Shown here one piece after another: positions 58,458-64,000 of a stretch of DNA of 64,000 bases (position 1 is its first letter; every line of letters begins with the position of its first letter). The position numbers were made by a program, and so were the translations under genes. The stretch spans positions 310,001 through 374,000 of the forward strand of contig NC_012785.1 of assembly GCF_000023325.1 (NCBI RefSeq), read 5' to 3'. Source of the stretch: Kosmotoga olearia TBF 19.5.1 (lineage in GTDB: Bacteria > Thermotogota > Thermotogae > Petrotogales > Kosmotogaceae). The notes under the pieces were generated by a model, which saw nothing but the letters and a program-made list of their open reading frames with translations, had not been told where the DNA came from and did not search any database.

Positions 58458-60353
58458 ATGTCTACTGATTACAATGCGCAAAGTATTAAGATCTTAAAGG
58501 GGTTGGAACCGGTTAGACAGAGACCGGGGATGTATATTGGTTCCACAGGAAAAGCGGGACTTCATCATTTAATATATGAGGTTGTTGATAATAGTATAGA
58601 CGAAGTAGTTGGAGGTTATTGTGATTATATTAAAATAACGATCTTTGAAGATGGAAGCGTCTCAGTTTGGGACAATGGTAGAGGAATCCCTGTCGACATT
58701 CATCCCGAAACAGGTACAAGCGCTCTCGAAGTTGTTATGACCACCCTTCATGCTGGAGGTAAGTTCTCAAAAGACAGCTATAAAATAAGTGGTGGATTAC
58801 ACGGTGTCGGTGTCTCAGTGGTGAATGCTCTTTCAGAATGGATGGAGGTAAAGGTCTATAGAGATGGAAAAATCTACCGCCAGCGCTATGAAAGAGGAAA
58901 ACCGACGACTCCTGTTGAGATCATAGGTGAAACGGATAAGAGAGGATCACTGGTTGCTTTTAAACCAGATAGCCTGGTGTTCACAACTACAGATTTCGAT
59001 TTTGATATCCTCGAATCCCGTTTTAAAGAACTTGCATTTTTAAATCCCAGAGTTACCATAGAATTCGAAGATAGGCGATACGACGAGAAAAGGGTTTTCC
59101 ATTTTGAAGGCGGTATTGTAGAATTCGTTAAATATCTCAACAGGAAAAAGACAGCAATAAATAAAGAGCCCTTCTATATTGAAGGAACATACAATGATGT
59201 GAAGATCCAGCTTGCTATGCAATACACAAATGCTTACGATGAAAATATCCTGACCTTTGTAAACAACATTAAAACCGTAGAAGGTGGAACACACCTAACT
59301 GGCTTCAAGACCGTTTTGACAAAAATGATGAATGATTATGCAAGAAAATTGAACGTGTTGAAAGACAAAGATCCAAACCTTCAGGGTGAAGATGTAAGAG
59401 AAGGATTAACGGCCGTTTTGAGTGTGTTCGTCAAAGAACCACAATTTGAAGGCCAGACAAAAGCTAAATTAGGAAATGAAGAAGTATACGAGGCTGTTAT
59501 CAAGGTTTTAAGAGATAAACTTCCAGAGGTTTTTGACTACCATACGAAAGAGCTCAAAGCCATAATCATCAAAGCACTCGACGCGGCAAAAGCCAGAGTA
59601 GCTGCAAAAAAAGCGAGAGAAATGATCAGACGAAAGAATGCGCTTGAAAACACAACTCTTCCCGGAAAGCTTGCAGACTGTACTTCAACGGATCTCGAAA
59701 CTACTGAACTGTTTATAGTGGAAGGAGATTCTGCTGGAGGATCTGCAAAGCAGGCGCGCGACCGGGAATTCCAAGCTATTTTGCCGTTAAGAGGAAAGAT
59801 TCTCAACGTAGAAAAATCGAGCTTTGAAAAGCTTCTTAAGAATGAACAGATAAATAATATAATCGTGGCTATCGGAACCGGAATAGGAGATGACTGTAAA
59901 CTTGAAAACCTGAGGTATGGAAAGATTATAATAATGACAGATGCCGATGTTGACGGTGCACACATCAGAACATTACTTCTCACCCTTTTCTATCGATACA
60001 TGACTCCATTGATAAACGCAGGTCATATCTATATAGCTCAAGCACCTCTATATAAGGTTGAACTTAACAGAAAGAAGTATTACTTCTATTCAGATGAAGA
60101 ATTGGAAGAATTTCTCAAAAATAACGACGGCAAGAAGGTATCGATACAGAGATACAAAGGTCTTGGAGAAATGAATCCAGACCAACTCTGGGAAACTACA
60201 ATGAATCCCGAATCCAGAAAATTGATAAAGATAGAAATGGAAGATGTAGAAGAAGCCGATAGAGTCTTTACTATTCTGATGGGAAGCGAGGTAGAAGAAA
60301 GAAGAGAATTCATTGAAAGGCATGCTTTGATGATAACCGAACTTGATGTATGA
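58458..60353 (+). CDS. gyrB: DNA gyrase subunit B
   Basis: 631 residues. N-terminal GHKL ATPase (VVDNSIDEVVGGYCD, DNGRGIPVDIHPETG, GLHGVGVSVVNALSE), transducer domain, TOPRIM ETTELFIVEGDSAGGSAKQARDREFQAILPLRGKILNVEKS and C-terminal QRYKGLGEMNPDQLWETTMNPESR. ATG behind ACTGGAGGTGCATCT. Overlaps the following gene by four bases. GyrA is elsewhere. Confidence 0.97.
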   Translation: MSTDYNAQSIKILKGLEPVRQRPGMYIGSTGKAGLHHLIYEVVDNSIDEVVGGYCDYIKITIFEDGSVSVWDNGRGIPVDIHPETGTSALEVVMTTLHAGGKFSKDSYKISGGLHGVGVSVVNALSEWMEVKVYRDGKIYRQRYERGKPTTPVEIIGETDKRGSLVAFKPDSLVFTTTDFDFDILESRFKELAFLNPRVTIEFEDRRYDEKRVFHFEGGIVEFVKYLNRKKTAINKEPFYIEGTYNDVKIQLAMQYTNAYDENILTFVNNIKTVEGGTHLTGFKTVLTKMMNDYARKLNVLKDKDPNLQGEDVREGLTAVLSVFVKEPQFEGQTKAKLGNEEVYEAVIKVLRDKLPEVFDYHTKELKAIIIKALDAAKARVAAKKAREMIRRKNALENTTLPGKLADCTSTDLETTELFIVEGDSAGGSAKQARDREFQAILPLRGKILNVEKSSFEKLLKNEQINNIIVAIGTGIGDDCKLENLRYGKIIIMTDADVDGAHIRTLLLTLFYRYMTPLINAGHIYIAQAPLYKVELNRKKYYFYSDEELEEFLKNNDGKKVSIQRYKGLGEMNPDQLWETTMNPESRKLIKIEMEDVEEADRVFTILMGSEVEERREFIERHALMITELDV

Positions 60354-60991
60354 ACTTAGAAGCGAGAGGTTTTATACTTCTTTTAATTCTAGCGGTAGTT
60401 TGGACCATTGGGTTAATAAATTTTGTGGTGGAAATCTACTTTACCAGAGCTCATGACATGAGAATTTTAGTGGTAGATAATCGCTCGGTTGAAGTGGAAT
60501 TTCCAAAGGTTTTTAAAAGAAGCTGGAATACTGATATAATAGTTCCACCAACCACTGAGTTTATTTCTGAGGGTAGGGTGTACCTGCCAGAAGCAGATTA
60601 TATAGTCTATTTTCTTGATCGTTATTACTGGGCGTCAAAAGAACTGGTACTTCTTGATTTTGCTGATGTTGAAGCAGTTTTTTTGAATCCTGTGATATCT
60701 GGACTTCATTTTCGTTTTGAAGATGCAGGTTATGTACTGGCGAATGAAAACAGCGATCTTATACTAAGAGTGCTCAAATCGTTGTACGGCAGGCGGTCTA
60801 TTTTAAGAGAGCTTTCAAACATAGATTTTGAAACAAATAAGATATTTCTCAAACGAGGAATCACCATTCAGGTCTTTGATTGGAGAGTAGTAGAAGAAAA
60901 ACCGGAAATAATACAGAATCTGATCGATAATGCGGAAGATAGGAGTAAATACCTTCTCATGAGTGACGGAAAAATATTGAGAGTGAGGTGA
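60350..60991 (+). CDS. Membrane-anchored FtsQ/DivIB-like candidate
   Basis: 213 residues. One membrane helix (about 9-31, FILLLILAVVWTIGLINFVVEIYF) after a short N-terminus, then a mixed domain. The position directly before ftsA (5 bases) and ftsZ, the one-helix topology and the C-terminal layout (RELSNIDFETNKIFLKRGITIQVFDWRV..NLIDNAEDRSKYLLMSDGKILRVR, as in the FtsQ beta domain) suggest a divergent divisome protein. There is no recognisable POTRA signature by eye. It overlaps gyrB by four bases. Assignment is inferred mostly from context. Confidence 0.55.
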   Translation: MNLEARGFILLLILAVVWTIGLINFVVEIYFTRAHDMRILVVDNRSVEVEFPKVFKRSWNTDIIVPPTTEFISEGRVYLPEADYIVYFLDRYYWASKELVLLDFADVEAVFLNPVISGLHFRFEDAGYVLANENSDLILRVLKSLYGRRSILRELSNIDFETNKIFLKRGITIQVFDWRVVEEKPEIIQNLIDNAEDRSKYLLMSDGKILRVR

Positions 60992-60996
60992 AATAG

Positions 60997-62286
60997 ATGC
61001 CAAGGGGGAAAGAGTACACTGTTTCAATTGACCTCGGTACCAATACGTTAAAGGGGGTTGTGGTCAGTTCAGATCCTTCTTCACAACTTCAACTTGAAGC
61101 TTATGGAAGTGTAAAGTCCGTCGGTCTTGATAAAGGCGAAGTAAAAGATGCGGTGGCTTTAAAGCAGTCGATCCAGAAACTTGTAGACGACCTCACCGGA
61201 CAGCTGGGTAAGAAGGACATAGTGGCTGATTTCAGGCTTTGCTTTACCGACGGTGAGTATGCTGTTATGTCTGAAATCGTTGAAGAATCGATTTCAGACG
61301 ACAAACCTGTTGTGGTAACTCAGGAAATCATTGATGAATTGATGGCAAAAATCACTCAAGATAAGCTAAAAGACAATAAAAACATTCATATGAAATATGT
61401 GAGAAAGTACATTATCGACGATGAAAAAGTGGTCTTCAATCCGGTGGATATGCTTGCAAAGCAACTAAAAGTTGAAATGGTCTTCGTTTCAAGCGAGGGA
61501 AAATCAACAGAGGTTTTCAAACGACTTTTCGAAGAACTTCTCGGTACAGGAGATTTCCTGATCTTCCCATCCTTAATATCCGGTGCTGAAGCAGTCCTAA
61601 CCGACACCGAAAAGCAACACGGTGTTGTTTGTGTGTCTATCGGGCATGCTTTTTCTGAATTAGTAATTTATAGAGAGAATCTACCGATTTACGTGTCGCG
61701 TATTCCTCTTGGAGTCAGGCATATCGTTAGGGATATCGCTCTGGTTCTCGGGACCTCTCTTGATGAAGCTGAGCGATTACTCGTAACACACGGCTACGCA
61801 AGCATGTATCCTCCATCAGGAGATAGTGTCGTAGAATATTTCGGATTAGATGAGAGAACACGAAAGAATGTTTCAGTGAGAAAATTGTCCACTATAATCT
61901 ACGCACGTGTTAAAGAACTTTTAAATAAAATCAGACGGGAGATTCAATATTCCAAAGCCAATTATCCAGAATTCGCCGAAGAAGGAATCCCAGGTGGAGT
62001 AGTCTTTACAGGCGGTGGTGCCAAGTTAAGGGGATTGAGCGACACCGGAGTGGAATCTTTGAAAATGCCAGTAAGGGTAGGAACCTATGAAACCAGTTTT
62101 AATCCAAGAATAGAAAATGCTCACGACGTCGTGAACGATCCCATATTCAGTAGCTGTCTCGGTAGCCTGATCGTTCAGGACGCTGTGGAAACCGGAATAG
62201 AAGAAGCTATCGGAAAGCAAAAAAGAAGAGGCTTCGCTGATTTCATAAGGTCTTTGTTCTTTGGAGGTGTTGAGGATGAGCTTTGA
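60997..62286 (+). CDS. ftsA: Cell division protein FtsA
   Basis: 429 residues, ATG behind GAGGTGAAATAG. Actin-fold start VSIDLGTNTLKGVVV, SHS2 domain (VVTQEIIDELMAKI), phosphate motifs SIGHAFSELVIYRENL and VVFTGGGAKLRGL. The C-terminus KKQRR-GFADFIRSLFFGG is an amphipathic membrane-targeting helix. It tethers FtsZ filaments to the membrane. Overlaps ftsZ by eleven bases. Confidence 0.95.
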   Translation: MPRGKEYTVSIDLGTNTLKGVVVSSDPSSQLQLEAYGSVKSVGLDKGEVKDAVALKQSIQKLVDDLTGQLGKKDIVADFRLCFTDGEYAVMSEIVEESISDDKPVVVTQEIIDELMAKITQDKLKDNKNIHMKYVRKYIIDDEKVVFNPVDMLAKQLKVEMVFVSSEGKSTEVFKRLFEELLGTGDFLIFPSLISGAEAVLTDTEKQHGVVCVSIGHAFSELVIYRENLPIYVSRIPLGVRHIVRDIALVLGTSLDEAERLLVTHGYASMYPPSGDSVVEYFGLDERTRKNVSVRKLSTIIYARVKELLNKIRREIQYSKANYPEFAEEGIPGGVVFTGGGAKLRGLSDTGVESLKMPVRVGTYETSFNPRIENAHDVVNDPIFSSCLGSLIVQDAVETGIEEAIGKQKRRGFADFIRSLFFGGVEDEL

Positions 62287-63331
62287 GATGAGCTACGAAG
62301 GAAAAGAAACTGATGTGAGACTTCCTGCGATAAAGGTTATTGGTGTTGGTGGTGCTGGCGGTAATGCAGTAAATAGAATGATCTCTGAAGGAATACATGG
62401 GGTCACTTTTATCGCAGCAAATACCGATGTTCAGGTACTCGAAGGCAATAAAGCAGAAATTAAAATTCAGCTTGGTAACCATCTCACACGCGGTTTGGGA
62501 GCCGGTGGAAATCCGGAAATCGGTGAAAGGGCTGCAGAAGAAAGTATAGAAGAGGTAAGAAAAGTTCTTGAAGATACAGATCTTCTTTTCATAACGGCAG
62601 GAATGGGTGGTGGAACAGGAACTGGAGCCGCTCCAATCGTTGCATCCGTCGCCAAAGAGATGGGAATTTTAACGGTAGCTGTTGTAACCACTCCGTTCTT
62701 CTTTGAGGGAAACACCAGATTGAGAGTAGCCAGCGAAGGCTTAAGAAAGCTCAGTAAATCTGTTGACACTTTAATCAGAATTTCAAATAACAAACTGTTG
62801 CAAGAACTTCCACCTGACACCTCCATTGTTGAAGCTTTCGCCAAAGCCGATGAAACCCTGCATCATGGAATTAAAGGTATATCGGAATTGATCACGAAAC
62901 GTGGTTATATAAACCTTGATTTCGCAGACGTTGAATCCGTGCTGCGCGACGCCGGAACGGCGATGCTTGGAATAGGTATAGGTAGAGGTGAAAAGCGCGC
63001 CGAGGAGGCTGCAAAGGCCGCACTCGAAAGCAGGCTCCTTGAAAGACCAATTGACAATGCTATGGGAATCATTCTCAATGTCTCTGCCAAGAATATTACC
63101 CTGAGAGAAATGAACATCGCCGCTGCAATCGTCAGACAGAACTGCAGTGAAGATGCCGATGTTAAACTGGGTTTAATTGTCGATCAGGAAATGCCAGACG
63201 ATGAACTGCACGTAACCCTCATAGCAGCCGGTCTTGAAATGGAAGAAAGCGAACTGTTTGGTGAAGCTTCCGATATACCTGCTATTTATAGATTCGGTCT
63301 GGATACCCATGAAGAAGAGGAAGGTACATGA
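62276..63331 (+). CDS. ftsZ: Cell division protein FtsZ
   Basis: 351 residues from ATG at 62276, behind GGAGGTGTTGAGG (an ATG at 62261 precedes this site). IKVIGVGGAGGNAVNRMI, FIAANTDVQVLEG, the GTP-binding GGGTGTGAAP motif (about 106) and the synergy-loop DFADVESVLRDAGTAMLGIG. C-terminal tail peptide SDIPAIYRFG binds FtsA. It forms the Z-ring. ATGA overlaps the PilB-like start. Confidence 0.98.
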   Translation: MSFEMSYEGKETDVRLPAIKVIGVGGAGGNAVNRMISEGIHGVTFIAANTDVQVLEGNKAEIKIQLGNHLTRGLGAGGNPEIGERAAEESIEEVRKVLEDTDLLFITAGMGGGTGTGAAPIVASVAKEMGILTVAVVTTPFFFEGNTRLRVASEGLRKLSKSVDTLIRISNNKLLQELPPDTSIVEAFAKADETLHHGIKGISELITKRGYINLDFADVESVLRDAGTAMLGIGIGRGEKRAEEAAKAALESRLLERPIDNAMGIILNVSAKNITLREMNIAAAIVRQNCSEDADVKLGLIVDQEMPDDELHVTLIAAGLEMEESELFGEASDIPAIYRFGLDTHEEEEGT

Positions 63332-64000
63332 GGGTTTACAAACGCCTGGGTGAGCTTTTAACAGAGCGGGGCTTGATTACTCCTGAGGTTCTTCAGCAGG
63401 CCGTAACAATACAAAAAAAGGTTGGCAAACCCCTCGGTGAAATACTCGTAGGGATGGGATTGCTATCCTGGGAGGATATCTACACCGCTTTATCCAAACA
63501 GTACAACCTGGAACTCGTTGAAGAACTTCCCAATATGGTACCGCCTGAGTTATTGAAACTTGTTCCACGTTCTGTGGCAGAACGCCTTAAGGTGGTTCCA
63601 ATTGAGTTTTCCCCGGAAACCAACACGCTCAAAGTCGTTACTCCGGATGTTTTGAAAGTCCCTCAGATTGAACGAGAACTCTCTTTCCTTACAGGAAACA
63701 AAATCAAGGTAGCACTTACTCCCCCACCAAATTTTGAGGCACTGTATAGAGCAAGTTATGAAGAAGCATCTTCAAGTGAAATTATTGAACACACCTTCGA
63801 TTTAGAACCTTCAGAAGAAGTGGTCGAAGAAGAAGAGGTTACCAGTGAAGAAACACCTGTAGGAAAGTTCATAAACGCCCTTCTCGAAAACGCGATAAGA
63901 AGTGATGCAAGTGATATTCACCTCGAACCTTTTGAAAAGGTGGCAGTGGGAAGATTCAGGATAGATGGAATTTTAAGGAAGATACTGACCTATCCTAGAC
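63328..64000 (+). CDS. Type IV pilus/type II secretion ATPase PilB/GspE, N-terminal part, cut by the window end
   Basis: ATG at 63328 overlapping the ftsZ stop; the frame is open to the last base (224 codons). RVYKRLGELLTERGLITPEVLQQAVTIQKKVGKPLGEILVGMGLLSWEDIYTALSKQYNLELVEELPN is the MshEN/T2SSE N-terminal domain, an acidic linker near residues 150-175 follows, then PVGKFINALLENAIRSDASDIHLEPFEKVAVGRFRIDGILR starts the ATPase domain. It powers pilus or pseudopilus assembly. Its location after ftsZ is conserved in Thermotogota as far as I recall. Confidence 0.93.
   Translation, partial: MRVYKRLGELLTERGLITPEVLQQAVTIQKKVGKPLGEILVGMGLLSWEDIYTALSKQYNLELVEELPNMVPPELLKLVPRSVAERLKVVPIEFSPETNTLKVVTPDVLKVPQIERELSFLTGNKIKVALTPPPNFEALYRASYEEASSSEIIEHTFDLEPSEEVVEEEEVTSEETPVGKFINALLENAIRSDASDIHLEPFEKVAVGRFRIDGILRKILTYPR

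Overview
The window looks like a chromosomal segment of a thermophilic or moderately thermophilic member of the Thermotogota, most likely the Kosmotoga/Mesotoga group. This is inferred from gene content, not from a search. The RNase Z has the unusual THGHVDH motif I recall from the Thermotoga maritima enzyme. The GH13 protein closely resembles the T. maritima maltosyltransferase. A protein disulfide oxidoreductase is paired with thioredoxin reductase, SRP RNA is the long Alu-domain form, SpoVS and TreT are present, and base composition is moderate. Many genes start with GTG or TTG behind a strong GGAGG/GGTGAT ribosome binding site, so several starts below were moved from the first available codon to the one the RBS supports.

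Layout. 1-2530: end of an M23 peptidase gene, a small CxxC protein, metK, rpsT. 2555-7470: an orphan Phd-type antitoxin coupled to an MsmX/UgpC-type sugar ATPase, glnA, and a PurH-like protein that has lost PurH active-site motifs. 7516-7783: SRP RNA under an excellent promoter. 7810-14073: a radical SAM/TetR pair with a palindromic operator, a BMP binding protein coupled to an RpiR regulator, and gdhA. 14396-20515: TreT, a repeat-rich gap, and a sugar ABC operon (binding protein, two permeases, ROK regulator) without its own ATPase. 20733-34073: housekeeping and redox genes, including PDO-trxB behind a CsoR/CstR-like palindrome, stomatin-NfeD, RNase Z, rpsF-ssb-rpsR-rplI, envelope genes and an orphan beta-gamma pair of a 2-oxoacid:ferredoxin oxidoreductase. 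34073-42732: a beta-barrel candidate, gatBA, prmA, uvrC, hup and a degenerate M24-fold protein.

42781-45878 is the accessory part. An IS3-like element (42823-44239) sits inside a copy of a repeat also found at about 16142-16278, and a second IS with doubled terminal repeats (about 44524-45878) ends eleven bases before a tRNA promoter. The tRNA cluster (Pro, Gly, Arg, His, Arg), spoVS, a maltosyltransferase and tRNA-Ser follow. 49039-64000 is core information processing and division: rplU-rpmA, rplM-rpsI, dnaG-rpoD, a degenerate ABC ATPase, a PfkB kinase, a CBS protein, mtaB, a class IV aminotransferase, dciA-like, gyrB, an FtsQ-like protein, ftsA, ftsZ and the start of a PilB/GspE ATPase.

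The most unusual signal is the array of short hairpins at 16187-16262. Three or four units recur every 20-21 bases. Stem sequences differ between units, yet each unit stays self-complementary, with a conserved GAA/GTA loop and a conserved TTCGTG spacer. Other candidates for undescribed biology are the PurH pseudoenzyme beside glnA, the ABC-like ATPase lacking all catalytic motifs except Walker A and the Walker B aspartate, the candidate FtsQ, and the radical SAM/TetR module.
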